Assembly: GCF_018129005.1 (NCBI RefSeq)
Contig: NZ_JAAEDL010000001.1
Span: 372,001-436,000, forward strand
Source of the DNA: Neoroseomonas eburnea
GTDB taxonomy: Bacteria > Pseudomonadota > Alphaproteobacteria > Acetobacterales > Acetobacteraceae
Direction: 5' to 3'
DNA length: 64,000 nt
Part shown: positions 26,121-37,195 of the stretch, piece after piece
Layout of the letters: every line of letters starts with the position of its first letter
How positions within the stretch are numbered: the first letter of the stretch is position 1
The notes under the pieces: model-generated
The model's database searches: none
What the model saw: only the letters and a program-made list of their open reading frames with translations
Told to the model about the DNA's origin: nothing
Translations under genes and position numbers: made by a program

Positions 26121-26515
26121 CGTGCGTCTCCCTGAGTCGATGGATCGCCGCGCATGTGGTGCCCGGCTGTCGGGGCGCAAGCCTCGCGCTGCCGCCCATG
26201 CCTCGTCAAGCGTCGGACGCTGCCCGGACGCGCGGCGATCCGCGGGTTGCGAATGAGTCGCAACACCTTGCCGGCGCCGCGGTCCGGCTGCACCGGCCCA
26301 ATGCCGCGTCAGCCGGTTCATCGCGATCAGAAGCGGAAACAGCGCCGAGATGACTGGCCGCAGCGGCACCCAGGCTGCGCCCAGGACCGTCACCACGCCC
26401 GACAACCGCGGCTGACCCGACGACAACGCGCCAGACCGGGGCACAGGAGCCCGACGCCTTGAAATTCCCAGCAGATGCGCCGGAAAACCGCCTGGATCCG
26501 GCGGTGGTCGGCGGA
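26121..26515. other. intergenic region upstream of the cox-like operon
   Basis: No convincing gene. It should hold the promoter of the S-L-M operon reading leftwards. A Fur-box-like palindrome at 26246-26264 is the only structured element I see. The open frame that continues in frame upstream of CoxS to 26444 encodes an Arg/Pro/Ala-rich stretch without recognisable similarity and has no good start. Confidence 0.5.
26246..26264. promoter_or_regulatory. Fur-box-like palindrome
   Basis: GTTGCGA and TCGCAAC flank ATGAG, a perfect 7-base inverted repeat. The sequence TTGCGAATGAGTCGCAA resembles iron-regulator (Fur) boxes of the TGCGAATGAT type. It lies about 126 bases upstream of the CoxS start. 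The match is by eye only, and the stem could equally be an RNA hairpin. Confidence 0.35.
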
Positions 26516-26547
26516 GGGGACGGGCAATGCCTCCTTTGCCCGTCCCC
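26516..26547 (-). terminator. hairpin after the peptide transporter operon
   Basis: GGGGACGGGCAA (26516-26527) and TTGCCCGTCCCC (26536-26547) make a perfect 12-bp stem with an 8-base loop, 8 bases beyond the stop of the last ATPase gene. There is no T-run. It probably ends the nine-gene operon that starts at 38803. Confidence 0.65.
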
Positions 26548-26554
26548 CGCGCGA

Positions 26555-27582
26555 TCAGTGATGCGCGATCACCGCTGCCCCGCGCGCGCCGGCCAGCGGG
26601 TTCTCCGCCGCCGGCAGGTCGTGCAGATGGCAGGCCGCGAAATGGCCGTCCTCGGTCTGCCGGAGCTGCGGCTCGTCCTGCTTGCAGCGATCGAAGGCGT
26701 AGGGGCAGCGCGTGTGGAAGCGGCAGCCCTTGGGCGGCCGGATCGGGGACGGCACGTCACCCTTGAGGATGATGCGCTCCCGCGCCGCGCCGGGCTCCGG
26801 CACCGGCACGGCGGAGAGCAGCGCCTCGGTATAGGGATGCTTCGGCGCGGCGAAGAGCTGCCGCTTCGGCGCGACCTCCACGATCTTGCCGAGGTACATC
26901 ACCGCGACGCGGTGCGTCATGTGCTCGACGATCGCCAGGTCGTGGCTGATGAAGAGCATCGCCAGGCCGAGTTCCTTCTGCAGGTCCTGCAGCAGGTTCA
27001 CGATCTGCGCCTTCACCGAGACGTCGAGGGCGGAGACCGCCTCGTCGCAGATGATAAGGTCCGGATCCGCCGCCAGCGCGCGCGCGATGCAGATACGCTG
27101 GCGCTGGCCGCCGGAGAATTCGTGGGGCCAGCGGTTCACCGCATCGCGCGGCAGGCGCACGCGGTCCATCAGCTCGGCCACGCGGCGCTCGATGTCCGCG
27201 GCATCCTTCGCCAGGCCGAAATTGCGGATCGGCTCGGCGAGGATGTCGCGCACGCGCATGCGCGGGTTCAGCGAGGAGAACGGATCCTGGAAGACCACCT
27301 GCATGCGCCGGCGCATCGGCCGCAGCGTTCCGGCCGGCATGTCGTCGATGCGCGTGCCGTCGAGCACCACCTGCCCGTCGGTGATGTCGAACAGCCGCAG
27401 GATGGCCTTGCCGACGGTGGACTTGCCGCAGCCGGACTCGCCGACCAGCGACAGCGTCTCGCCCTTCTCGATCGAGAAGGAGACACCGTCCACCGCGTAG
27501 ACATGGCCGGTGACGCCGCCGAAGAAGCCGGCGCGGATCGGGAAGTGCTTCTTGAGGTCGTTGACCTCGAGGATCGGCTGGC

Positions 27583-27586
<4 letters not shown>
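26555..27586 (-). CDS. peptide-type ABC transporter ATPase (DppF/OppF-like)
   Basis: A 343-aa ATPase. Walker [10 protein letters not shown], signature FSGGQRQR and Walker [12 protein letters not shown] are present; the C-terminal oligopeptide-ABC extension has [14 protein letters not shown] with the cysteines typical of OppF/DppF, which can hold an Fe-S cluster in some members. It powers import through the DppB/DppC-like permeases encoded upstream. ATG 27586 overlaps the stop of the DppD-like gene by four bases and has GGAGG 9 bases ahead. It is the last gene of the operon. Confidence 0.95.
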
Positions 27587-28572
<986 letters not shown>

Positions 28573-28577
28573 GGGCG

Positions 28578-29507
28578 TCAGATCCTCTTGGCCATGCGCG
28601 GGTCGAGCGCATCGCGCAGACCGTCGCCGAGCAGGTTCACGGCGAGCACGGTGATGGACAGGAACAGCGCGGGGAAGAACACAATGTAGGGCTTCACCTG
28701 CCACAGCGCGCGGCCTTCCGCCATGATGTTCCCCCAGGAGGGGATGATCGGCGGCGTGCCGGCACCGATGAAGGACAGGATCGATTCCACGATCATCGCG
28801 GAGGCGCAGATGTAGGTCGCCTGCACCGTCATCGGCGCCACGGTATTGGGCAGGATGTGGCGCCAGATGATGACCGGCGTGCGCGTGCCGCAGGACACCG
28901 CGGCATCGACATAGGGCTGCTCGCGCAGGCTCAGCACCACGCCGCGCACCAGGCGGGAGACGCGCGGCACCTCGGCGATGGTGATGGCGATGATGACGTT
29001 GCCGACCGAACCTCGCGTCAGCGCCATCAGCGCGATGGCGAGCAGGATCGGCGGGATGGACATCATGCCGTCCATCACGCGCATGACGATGCTGTCCGCC
29101 CAGCGCACGAAACCGGAGACCAGGCCGATGGTGAGGCCGACGATCGAGGACAGCACGGCCACCGAGAAGCCGACGATCAGCGACACCCGCGCCCCGTAGA
29201 TGACGCGCGAATAGACGTCCCGGCCCAGCATGTCGGTGCCGAACCAGTACATGGCCGAGGGTTCGCGCGTGCGACGGGCCGGCGCCAGCGCCGTCGGGTC
29301 CACGGTGAACAGCAGCGGCGCGAAGACCGCCATCAGCACCATCAGCAGCACGATGGCGCCGCCGATGGCGATCGAGGGGTTGCGCCACAGGAAGCCGATG
29401 AATCCCTTGCGGGTCTTCACTGGCGGCATGATGTCGGGCATCGGCGTCGCGGCCTTGACGGCCTCCGGCGACACCTGGCCCGGGCTGAGAACGGAAGCGG
29501 AGGCCAT
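28578..29507 (-). CDS. peptide-type ABC transporter permease (DppC-like)
   Basis: A 309-aa permease. An N-terminal cytoplasmic stretch of about 40 residues precedes a first membrane helix, then a periplasmic loop with [21 protein letters not shown] (cited in part), the DppC/OppC hallmark, and five further helices. The EAA loop for ATPase contact is around [26 protein letters not shown] (partial). Its start overlaps the DppB-like stop by one base (TGATG). It pairs with the DppB-like permease. Confidence 0.95.
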   Translation of the reverse strand: MASASVLSPGQVSPEAVKAATPMPDIMPPVKTRKGFIGFLWRNPSIAIGGAIVLLMVLMAVFAPLLFTVDPTALAPARRTREPSAMYWFGTDMLGRDVYSRVIYGARVSLIVGFSVAVLSSIVGLTIGLVSGFVRWADSIVMRVMDGMMSIPPILLAIALMALTRGSVGNVIIAITIAEVPRVSRLVRGVVLSLREQPYVDAAVSCGTRTPVIIWRHILPNTVAPMTVQATYICASAMIVESILSFIGAGTPPIIPSWGNIMAEGRALWQVKPYIVFFPALFLSITVLAVNLLGDGLRDALDPRMAKRI

Positions 29508-30448
29508 CAGTACCGGATCCTCGGGTCGAACAGGGTGTAGAGCAGGTCGATCGCGAGATTGACCAGCACGTAGACGAAGGAGAACAGCAGCACGACGCCC
29601 TGGATGACGGGGTAGTCGCGCCGCAGGATCGCATCCACGGTCAGCCGGCCGAGGCCCGGAATCGCGAAGACGCTTTCCGTCACCACCGCGCCGCCGATCA
29701 GCAGCGCGATGCCGATGCCGATGACCGTCACGATCGGCACGGCCGCGTTCTTCAGCGCGTGCAGGAACAGGATGGAGGTCTGCCCCGCGCCCTTGGCGCG
29801 CGCGGTGCGGATGTAGTCCTGCTGCAGCACTTCCAGCATCGTCGCGCGGGTGATGCGGGCGATCAGAGCGATATAGACCGAGCCCAGCGCGATGGCGGGC
29901 AGGATCAGGTTCTCGAACCACGGCCAAAGGCCCTCGCTGAACGAGGTGTAGCCCTGCACCGGCAGCCAATCGAGTTCGAGCGCGAAGACGTAGGCGAGCA
30001 GGTAGCCCACCACGAAGACCGGCACCGAGAAGCCGAGCACCGCGAAGCCCATCACGGAACGGTCGATCCAGGTGCCGACCTTCCATGCCGCCACCACGCC
30101 CATCGGGATGGCGATGGAGACGGCGAGGATCAGCGTCACGAGCATCAGCGACAGCGTCGGCTCGATGCGCTGCTTGATCATCGTCACGACCGGCAGGTTG
30201 GTGAAGATCGAGACTCCGAGATCACCCCGCAGGATGTCGAACACCCAGGCCCCGAACCGGACGAGGTAAGGCCGGTCGAGGCCCAGGCTCTGGCGGATGC
30301 GTTCGACGTCCTCGGGGGTCGCCTGGTCGCCCGCGATGACTGCCGCCGGATCGCCCGGCGCGATGTAGAGAAGACTGAAGACGAAGAGCGCCACCACCGC
30401 CATCACGGGGATGGTGGCGAGGACTCGGCGGACGACATAGGCGAACAT
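29507..30448 (-). CDS. peptide-type ABC transporter permease (DppB-like)
   Basis: A 313-aa permease starting MFAYVVRRVLATIPVM, the usual first helix of DppB/OppB. The periplasmic IAPGDPAAVIAGDQATPEDVE segment (partial), the EAA-like DYIRTARAKGAGQTSILFLHALKN (partial) and the C-terminal PVIQGVVLLFSF-DPRIRY are family features. Six membrane helices are expected. It follows the binding-protein gene at 30473 by 24 bases. The ribosome-binding site is weak. Confidence 0.95.
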   Translation of the reverse strand: MFAYVVRRVLATIPVMAVVALFVFSLLYIAPGDPAAVIAGDQATPEDVERIRQSLGLDRPYLVRFGAWVFDILRGDLGVSIFTNLPVVTMIKQRIEPTLSLMLVTLILAVSIAIPMGVVAAWKVGTWIDRSVMGFAVLGFSVPVFVVGYLLAYVFALELDWLPVQGYTSFSEGLWPWFENLILPAIALGSVYIALIARITRATMLEVLQQDYIRTARAKGAGQTSILFLHALKNAAVPIVTVIGIGIALLIGGAVVTESVFAIPGLGRLTVDAILRRDYPVIQGVVLLFSFVYVLVNLAIDLLYTLFDPRIRY

Positions 30449-30472
30449 GTTTCTCGCTTGCCTGTTGGCTTG

Positions 30473-32074
30473 TTATGCCTTCGTGACATTCCAGAAGAAG
30501 GGCAGCGGCCCCTTCTGGATGCCCGAGACGTTGCTGCGCCACGCGGTGTAGCCCAGGAAGAAGCCCGTGGGGGCGTAGACGACGTAGTCCATCGCGGCGC
30601 GGTTGATCTTCGCCATCGCCGCGCGCTCGCTGGCCGCGTCAGGCGCCGCGAACCACTCGGCGACGCCGGCCTCGACGGCCTGGTTCGACGGCCAGCCGAA
30701 CCAGGCGCCGTCGCCATTGGCGCGCAGCGCGTTGTAGGAGGCCGGGTTCACGCAGTCGGCGCCGGCGTGCCAGGTGTGGAACATGGCCCAGCCGCCCTGG
30801 TTCGGCGGGTTCTTCATCGCACGCCGCTGGCCGACCGTGCCCCAGTCGGTGGCGACGAAATCGACATTCATGCCGAGCCGCTTCAGCAGGTCGGCCGTCA
30901 CGTCGCCCATCGCCTTGAGCGGCGGCTGGTCCTGCGCGACCAGGCAGGTGACCGGCTGGCCCGAATACCCGCCCTCCGCGAGCAGGCGCTTGGCCGCATC
31001 GATGTTGCGCGGCCCCTTGAGGATATCGCCGCCTTCCTCGGTGTAGCCGGGCGTCCCCGGCGTGAAGAAGCCAGGCAGCGGCTTCCACAGCGCATCGTCG
31101 CTGCCGACGATGGCGCGCATGTAGTCCTCCTGGCTCATGGCCATCAGGATGGCCTGGCGCACCTTCTGGCTGTTGAAGGGCGCATGCAGGTGGTTCATGC
31201 GGAACGCGCCGACATTGCCGAGCGGGTCGGCGATATCCACGCGGATGTTGCGGTTGCGCCGCATCACCGGGATCAGGTCGGACAGCGGGTTCTCCCACCA
31301 GTCCACCTCCCCGTTCTGCAGCGCGGCCGAGGCGGTGGCCGGGTCGGGCATCACCACCCATTCCACGCGGTCGACGTTGATGCGCTTGCCGCCCGAGAGC
31401 CAGTTCGCCGCCTCGCTGCGCGGCACGTAGCCGTCGAACTTCTGGAACACCGCCTTCGCACCCGGCACCCACTCGTCGCGCAGGAAGCGCATCGGGCCGG
31501 AGCCGACATACTCGCCGATCTGCTGGAAGGGATCGGTGCGCGCGATGCGCTCCGGCATGATGAAGCAGATCGGCGTGTTGGTCTTGCCGAAGGCGAAGCG
31601 CATCTTCGGATAGGGGCTCTTGAGCACGATGCGGAAGGTGCGGTCGTCGACCGCCGTCATCGCGTTGAGCTGCGCGCGGATCATCTGGCCCATCGGATCG
31701 CGCGGCATCCAGCGCGTGATGGAGGCGATGACGTCCTTCGCCAGCACCGGCTCGTTGTCATGGAACTTGAGCCCGGCGCGCAGCTTGAAGGTCCAGGTCA
31801 GGCCGTCCGAGGAAACCTCGTCGCCCTCCACCATCTGCGGCTTCGGCTCGAGCTTGTCGTCCACGCCGTAGAGCGTGTCCCACACCATCGCCGAGGCGTT
31901 GCGGACGACATATTGCGTCCCCCAGATTGGGTCGAAATTCGCCAGGTTGGCCTGCGGCACGAAGCGCAGCGTGCGCGCCGCGGCCCCCTGCGACAGCGCC
32001 GGAGCGGACATGCCGCCCGAGCCTCCGATCGCCGCCGCGCCCACACCCGCCTTGAGGAACGTCCTACGGTCCAT
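30473..32074 (-). CDS. family-5 ABC solute-binding protein, copy 1 (nearest the permeases)
   Basis: A 533-aa periplasmic binding protein (SBP_bac_5). The signal has a twin-arginine type start, DRRTFLKAG, and ends near ALSQG. LRFVPQANLANFDPIW begins the mature domain; LKFHDNEPVLAKDVIASI and VGSGPMRF are typical family segments. The protein presents peptides, nickel-chelates, opines or other amines to the permease. It is the last of five tandem paralogues in transcription order and lies 24 bases upstream of the DppB-like gene, the usual binding-protein position. GGGAGA precedes the ATG. Confidence 0.93.
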   Translation of the reverse strand: MDRRTFLKAGVGAAAIGGSGGMSAPALSQGAAARTLRFVPQANLANFDPIWGTQYVVRNASAMVWDTLYGVDDKLEPKPQMVEGDEVSSDGLTWTFKLRAGLKFHDNEPVLAKDVIASITRWMPRDPMGQMIRAQLNAMTAVDDRTFRIVLKSPYPKMRFAFGKTNTPICFIMPERIARTDPFQQIGEYVGSGPMRFLRDEWVPGAKAVFQKFDGYVPRSEAANWLSGGKRINVDRVEWVVMPDPATASAALQNGEVDWWENPLSDLIPVMRRNRNIRVDIADPLGNVGAFRMNHLHAPFNSQKVRQAILMAMSQEDYMRAIVGSDDALWKPLPGFFTPGTPGYTEEGGDILKGPRNIDAAKRLLAEGGYSGQPVTCLVAQDQPPLKAMGDVTADLLKRLGMNVDFVATDWGTVGQRRAMKNPPNQGGWAMFHTWHAGADCVNPASYNALRANGDGAWFGWPSNQAVEAGVAEWFAAPDAASERAAMAKINRAAMDYVVYAPTGFFLGYTAWRSNVSGIQKGPLPFFWNVTKA

Positions 32075-32255
32075 TCACCGTCTCCCGATTGGCACCCTGG
32101 CAGAGCCTCTCCTGCCTGGGGCGCAGTCACATTGCATCAAATGTAGGCGCTTCACCAGCACCCTCGGGGGCTGCCCCCTGCCTCGACGCGACCGGTCCAG
32201 ACCGGCCGCGCCGCATTGCGGCAGAAGATCAGCATTTAACGTGCCAGGAGGGGCG

Positions 32256-33842
32256 TCAGCCCTTGCCGATGTTCCAGAACACGGTGGCAGGCGCGCGGAA
32301 GACGCCCGTCACGTTGCGGCGCCAGGCCGAAGGCTGCCAGTAGTAGCCGAGCGGGATGTAGTACATCTCGCGCATCGCCACGCGGTTGAGTTCCTCGGCG
32401 ATGCGGCGGCCTTCGGCCGGATCGCCCCCCTTCTCGACCCATTCGCCGCGCAGCCGCTCCACCTCCGGCACGTCCGGCCAGCCGAACCAGGCGTTGTTGC
32501 CGTTGGCGCGCAGGAAGAGGTTGAACACCGGCAGCGCCAGCGACTGGCCGGAGGAGGTGGTGTGGAAGACGCTCCAGCCGCCGCGCTCCACCGGCTCCTT
32601 GCTGGCGCGGCGCTGGACCACCGTGCCCCAGTCGGCCGAGATGAATTCGAGGTTCATCCCGATGCGCCGCAGCAGGTCGGCGGTGACGAGCGACAGCGCA
32701 TTGATCTGCGGGTAGTCGCCCGGCGCGATCAGCACGACCTTCTCGTTGTTGTAGCCGGCCTCGCGCAGCGCCTGCTTCGCCCGTTCGACGTTGCGCACCT
32801 TGAGCAGGTCGCTGCCCACTTCGTTGGCAAGCGGGGTTCCGCAGGTGAAGACGCCCTCGCAGGCGCCCCAGTCCGCCGGATCGTCGCCGGCGACCGCGCG
32901 CAGGTAGTCGCGCTGGTCCACCGCCATCGCGACGGCGCGGCGGATCGCCGGGTTGTTGAAGGGCGGCTGCAGGGTGTTGAAGCGGCAGACGCCGTAGGTG
33001 CCGTCGAGCAGGCGCTGCTCCACCACCACGTCGCGCGCGCGGCGCAGCATCGGCAGCAGGTCGTGCAGCGGGTATTCCCAGTAGTCCTGCTCGCCCTGCG
33101 CCATCGCGTTGCCGCTCGTCGCGGGGTCGGTGATGATTGTCCACTCGATGCGGTCGATGCGCGGGATGCGGCCGCCGGCAAGGCCGTCCACCGGCTCCTG
33201 GCGCGGCACGTAGCGCTCGTTGCGCGCCCAGACGGCGCGCTGGCCAGGGTTCCACTCGTCGCGCACGAACTTGAAGGGGCCCGAGCCGACCGTCTCGCGG
33301 ATCTGCTGGAAGGCGTCCGTCCCGGCGATGCGCTCGGGCATGACGAAGCAGGGGAACTGGGTCTGTCCCAGCGCCATGATCAGCAGCGGCGTCGGCTTGC
33401 TCAGCCGGAAGCGGAAGCGCCGGTCGTCGAGCGCGCTGAGCTCGGCGACATTCGGCCACAGCACCTGCATGAAGGGATCGCGCCGGCGCCAGCGGTCGAT
33501 CGAGGCCACCGCGTCCTTCGCGAGCACCTTCTCCCCGTCATGGAAGAAGAGATTGTCGCGCAGCGTGAAGGTCCAGCTCAGCTGGTCCGGGGAGATCTCC
33601 CAGCCCTGCGCCATCTGCGGCCTGATGTCGCCCTTGGAATCCTGGGCGCAGATCTGGTCGTAGATCATGAAGGCGTGGTTGCGGGTGACGACCGCCGTCG
33701 TCCACACCGGGTCCAGGCTGGTGAGGTTCGCCTGCGGGATGACGCGCAGCGTGCGCGCCGCAGCGCCTTGCGACAGGGCCGGCGCGGAGACGCCCGCCGC
33801 GGCGAGACCCGCGGTGGCGCCGAGGAAGGTTCTGCGTTCCAT
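32256..33842 (-). CDS. family-5 ABC solute-binding protein, copy 2
   Basis: A 528-aa paralogue. The signal begins ERRTFLGATAG and ends PALSQG. LRVIPQANLTSLDPVWTTA starts the mature part, FFHDGEKVLAKDAVASIDRW and TVGSGPFKFVRDEW follow, and the C-terminal domain has SADWGTVVQRRASKEP. ATG 33842 is preferred because GGAGAG lies 9 bases ahead; ATG 33851 (three residues longer) is possible. A 181-base gap separates it from copy 1, the largest gap in the array. Compared with the others, its ligand-pocket segment reads DYWEYPLHDLLPMLRR instead of the DWWE or DWYE forms, suggesting another ligand (inference). Confidence 0.92.
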   Translation of the reverse strand: MERRTFLGATAGLAAAGVSAPALSQGAAARTLRVIPQANLTSLDPVWTTAVVTRNHAFMIYDQICAQDSKGDIRPQMAQGWEISPDQLSWTFTLRDNLFFHDGEKVLAKDAVASIDRWRRRDPFMQVLWPNVAELSALDDRRFRFRLSKPTPLLIMALGQTQFPCFVMPERIAGTDAFQQIRETVGSGPFKFVRDEWNPGQRAVWARNERYVPRQEPVDGLAGGRIPRIDRIEWTIITDPATSGNAMAQGEQDYWEYPLHDLLPMLRRARDVVVEQRLLDGTYGVCRFNTLQPPFNNPAIRRAVAMAVDQRDYLRAVAGDDPADWGACEGVFTCGTPLANEVGSDLLKVRNVERAKQALREAGYNNEKVVLIAPGDYPQINALSLVTADLLRRIGMNLEFISADWGTVVQRRASKEPVERGGWSVFHTTSSGQSLALPVFNLFLRANGNNAWFGWPDVPEVERLRGEWVEKGGDPAEGRRIAEELNRVAMREMYYIPLGYYWQPSAWRRNVTGVFRAPATVFWNIGKG

Positions 33843-33860
33843 GGCTTGCATCTCTCCGTG

Positions 33861-35453
33861 TCAGGCCCGCCGGATGTTCCAGAACAGCGCGAGCCCGGGA
33901 ACGCGGTTGGTCAGGTTGCGCTTGATCGCCGTCAGCGAGAGGTAGGAACCGACCGGCACATAGGGCAGCTCGTCCATCGCGACCGTCTGCATCTCGCGCG
34001 CGATGCGCTGCTCGGCCGCGAGGTCGGGCGCGTCGAACCAGGCGTCGCGCAGCTCCTCGAGCCGCGGCACGGTCGGCCAGCCCACCCAGGCCTGCGCGCC
34101 GTTGCCGCGCACCGGGAAATGCGCCGCCGGGTCGGCGAAGTCGAAGGAGGAGAAGGCGGTGAGCAGCATCGACCAGCCGCCCTTGTCCACCGGCTCGCGC
34201 GAGGTGCGGCGCTGCACCACCGTCCCCCAGTCCGTCAGCACGATGTCGGCGTTGAAGCCGAGCCGGCGCACGAGGTCGGCGCAGACCTGCGTCATCGCCG
34301 AGGGGGCGAGGATGTCGGTCGGCCCGATCAGGCGCATCGGCTGGTTCGTGTAGCCGGCCTCGCGCATCAGCGCCTTGGCGCGGTCGAGGCTGCGCGGCCC
34401 GGTGAGCGGCCCCATGCCGGCGTCGTTCGCGAGCGGCGTGCCCGGCGTGAACAGCCCGACATTGGTGAAGTAGGTCGCCGGATCGGTGCCGACGATCGCC
34501 TGCATGAAATCCTCCTGGCTGATCGCCGGAAGGATCGCCTGGCGCATCTTCTTGTCGTTGAAGGGCGCGTGCAGATGGTTGAAGCGCAGGATGCCGGTCA
34601 GCGGCAGCGGGTCGATCGCCTCGATCGCGATCTGCCGGTTGCGGCGCAGGAGCTGCTGGATCTCCGGCGGCGGCTGCTCGTACCAGTCGATCTCGCCGGT
34701 CTGCAGCGCGGCGGCCGCGGTCGCGGCATCGACGATGATGTGCCACTCGACGCGGTCGAAATGCGCGACCTTCGGGCCGGCGGTCAGGCTCGGCGTGCCG
34801 TTCGCCACCGGCACGTAGTCGGCGAAGCGCTCGTAGACCACGCGGCTGCCGGAGTTGAACTCATCGGCCTTGAACTTGAAGGGGCCGGAGCCGATCGCCT
34901 CGCGCACCTGCTGGAAGGGGTCGGTCTCCGCCAGGCGCTGCGGCATGATGAAGGCCGGGCTGTTGGAGACCTGGCCGAGCGCCTTGAACAGCAGCGGGAA
35001 GGCCCGCTTCAGGCGGAAGCGCAGGCGGCGGTCGTCCACCACCTCGATATCATCGACCACCGTCGCGAGCTTCTGGCCGAAGGGGTTGCGGCGCATCCAG
35101 CGCTTGATGGAAGGCACCGCATCCTGCGCGCGCACCCTCTCGCCATCGTGGAACTTCAGCCCCTCGCGCAGGGTGATGGTGACGGTCTTGCCGTCATTCT
35201 CGGCCACGTGGCCCTCGGCCATCTGCGGCTGCGGACGGAACTGCGCGTCCAGGCCGTAGAGGCTGTCGTAGATCATGTGCCCGTGGTTGCGGGTGATGTT
35301 CGCGGTCGTCCAGATCGGGTCGAGGCTGGTCAGGTTCGCCTGCGGCACCATCTTCAGCACGCGGCTCTGCGCGGGCTGCGCAAAGGAAGCGCGCGGCAAT
35401 GCGGCAGCGGCCCCCGCGGCAGCGGAGGCTCTCAGCAGGTCACGGCGGTTCAT
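33861..35453 (-). CDS. family-5 ABC solute-binding protein, copy 3
   Basis: A 530-aa paralogue with a signal NRRDLLRASAAAGAAAALP ending SFAQ. LKMVPQANLTSLDPIWTTA, LKFHDGERVRAQDAVPSI and IGSGPFKFKADEF are seen. The pocket region has GEIDWYEQPPPEIQQLLRR and FNHLHAPFNDKKMRQAI, similar to copies 1, 4 and 5. The start has GGGAGACT about 7 bases ahead, the same leader style as copies 1 and 5. It lies 18 bases upstream of copy 2, so it is certainly co-transcribed with it. Confidence 0.93.
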   Translation of the reverse strand: MNRRDLLRASAAAGAAAALPRASFAQPAQSRVLKMVPQANLTSLDPIWTTANITRNHGHMIYDSLYGLDAQFRPQPQMAEGHVAENDGKTVTITLREGLKFHDGERVRAQDAVPSIKRWMRRNPFGQKLATVVDDIEVVDDRRLRFRLKRAFPLLFKALGQVSNSPAFIMPQRLAETDPFQQVREAIGSGPFKFKADEFNSGSRVVYERFADYVPVANGTPSLTAGPKVAHFDRVEWHIIVDAATAAAALQTGEIDWYEQPPPEIQQLLRRNRQIAIEAIDPLPLTGILRFNHLHAPFNDKKMRQAILPAISQEDFMQAIVGTDPATYFTNVGLFTPGTPLANDAGMGPLTGPRSLDRAKALMREAGYTNQPMRLIGPTDILAPSAMTQVCADLVRRLGFNADIVLTDWGTVVQRRTSREPVDKGGWSMLLTAFSSFDFADPAAHFPVRGNGAQAWVGWPTVPRLEELRDAWFDAPDLAAEQRIAREMQTVAMDELPYVPVGSYLSLTAIKRNLTNRVPGLALFWNIRRA

Positions 35454-35519
35454 ACTCAGTCTCCCAGGCCAGACAGTCGCTGCATCAGACCAGCCGAAGG
35501 CAGGATCGGCAACCCCGCA

Positions 35520-37112
35520 TCAGCTTCGTTGCAAGTTCCAGAACAGCGGGGGCCCCTTCAGCATGCCGGAAATGCCGCGGCGATAGGCAGTCGCCTGGAA
35601 ATACTGCCCAAGCGGCAGGTAGGGCACTTCGCGCAGCGCCTCGGCCTGGATCTCGCGCGCCACGCGCTGCTGGGCTGCGAGATCCGGGGCGTCGAACCAT
35701 TGCGCGCGCAGCTCCTCCATGCGCGGCATGGTCGGCCAGCCGAACCAGGCGCGCTCCCCGGTGCCGCGCAGCGCCTGGTGCACGCCGGGATTGGCCAGGT
35801 CGAGACCGGACCAGAAGGTGAAGAACATGCTCCAGCCGCCGGCAGCCGGCGGATCGCGCCGGGCGCGACGCTGCACCACGGACGCCCAGTCCGCGGAGAC
35901 GAGTTCCACCTCGATGCCGGCGCGGCGCAGCATCTCGGCGCCGGTATTGGCGAGGGCGGAGAGGGTCGGAAAGTCGCTGGCGGCGAGCAGCACCGCCTTC
36001 TCCCCGCCGTAGCCGGCCTCGGCGATCTCGCGCTTCGCCTTCTCGACATCGCGCGCGCCGGTCAGCACGGCCATGCCCTCGTCGTTCGCGAGCGGCGTGC
36101 CGGGCGCGAAGATGCCGACATCGTCGCGCCACAGGCTGCGGTCGCTGCCGACCACCGCGGTCATGAAGGCTTCCTGGTCCACCGCGCCGAGCAGCGCCCG
36201 GCGAATCGCCGGGCGGTCGAAGGGCGGATGCAGGTGGTTGAAGCGCGCGATGCCGACGAAGCCGGTCGGATCGAGGATCTCGAGCACGATGTTGCGGTTG
36301 CGGCGCAGGGTGGCCTGGATGTCGCCGATGGGATTTTCCCACCAGTCCACCTCGCCCGCCTGCAGGGCGGCGGCGGCGCTGCCCGGATCGGGCATGACAT
36401 GCCACTCGACGCGATCGAGATGGACGCGCTTCGGCCCCGCCGTCCAGGTCGGCACGCCTTCCGGCCGCGGCACGTAGTCGGCGAAGCGTTCATAGACCGC
36501 GCGCCGGCCCGGCACGCGCTCATCGGCGAGAAACCGGAACGGCCCGCTGCCGACGATCTCTGTCACCGGCCGGGTCGGCGGCGTCGCGGCCAGGCGCTCG
36601 GGCATGATGAAGCAGACCGGCGGCGTCGGCTTGGCGAGCGCATCGAGCAGCAGCGCGAACGGTCGCGACAGGCGGAACAGGATGGTGCGGTCGTCGGGGG
36701 CGGAAAGTTCCTCCGTCCGCGCGATCAGCACCTGGCCGAGCGGGTCGCGCGCCGCCCAGCGGCGGATGGACGCGACGCAGTCCGCCGCGCGCACCGGCTC
36801 CCCGTCGTGGAACTTCAGTCCCTCGCGCAGGCGGATGGTGACGCGGCGGCCGTCATTCTCGACGCTGTGGCCCTCGGCCATCTGCGGCTCGGCCGCATAG
36901 TCCTGGTTGAACCCGTAGAGCGTGTCCCACACCGCGAAGCCATGGTGACGGGTGGCATAGGCGGTGGTGACGATGGGGTCGAGCGCACCGGGATCCGCCT
37001 GCGGCACGAACTTCAGGACCCGCGCGGCGCCTGCGGTCCCCTGCCCCAGCGCCGCGCGCGCCGGCCCGCCGGCCAGGGCGGCCGCGCCGGCGAGAAGATG
37101 GCGTCGCTGCAT
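35520..37112 (-). CDS. family-5 ABC solute-binding protein, copy 4
   Basis: A 530-aa paralogue with a signal QRRHLLAGAAALAGGPARA. LKFVPQADPGALDPIVTTA opens the mature protein, unlike the NLxxxDPIW form of the others. LKFHDGEPVRAADCVASIRR, IVGSGPFRFLADERVPG and GEVDWWENPIGDIQATLRR are present. The conserved DWGTVVQRR of the other copies is DWASVVQRR here. GGAGGTG precedes the ATG. It is 66 bases upstream of copy 3. Confidence 0.93.
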   Translation of the reverse strand: MQRRHLLAGAAALAGGPARAALGQGTAGAARVLKFVPQADPGALDPIVTTAYATRHHGFAVWDTLYGFNQDYAAEPQMAEGHSVENDGRRVTIRLREGLKFHDGEPVRAADCVASIRRWAARDPLGQVLIARTEELSAPDDRTILFRLSRPFALLLDALAKPTPPVCFIMPERLAATPPTRPVTEIVGSGPFRFLADERVPGRRAVYERFADYVPRPEGVPTWTAGPKRVHLDRVEWHVMPDPGSAAAALQAGEVDWWENPIGDIQATLRRNRNIVLEILDPTGFVGIARFNHLHPPFDRPAIRRALLGAVDQEAFMTAVVGSDRSLWRDDVGIFAPGTPLANDEGMAVLTGARDVEKAKREIAEAGYGGEKAVLLAASDFPTLSALANTGAEMLRRAGIEVELVSADWASVVQRRARRDPPAAGGWSMFFTFWSGLDLANPGVHQALRGTGERAWFGWPTMPRMEELRAQWFDAPDLAAQQRVAREIQAEALREVPYLPLGQYFQATAYRRGISGMLKGPPLFWNLQRS

Positions 37113-37195
37113 TCGCACCTCCGGGGCTCGCACGGCGCCTTCTGGACCAGATCGCCCGGCGCCGCGCAAGGGGCGCCGGGCATCCTCCCGCCGCA

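Noticed and set aside
26121-26444. N-terminal extension or extra gene upstream of the CoxS gene
   Set aside because: The frame is open, but the sequence is Arg/Pro/Ala-rich with no family match, and CoxS has a normal start with a ribosome-binding site at 26120.
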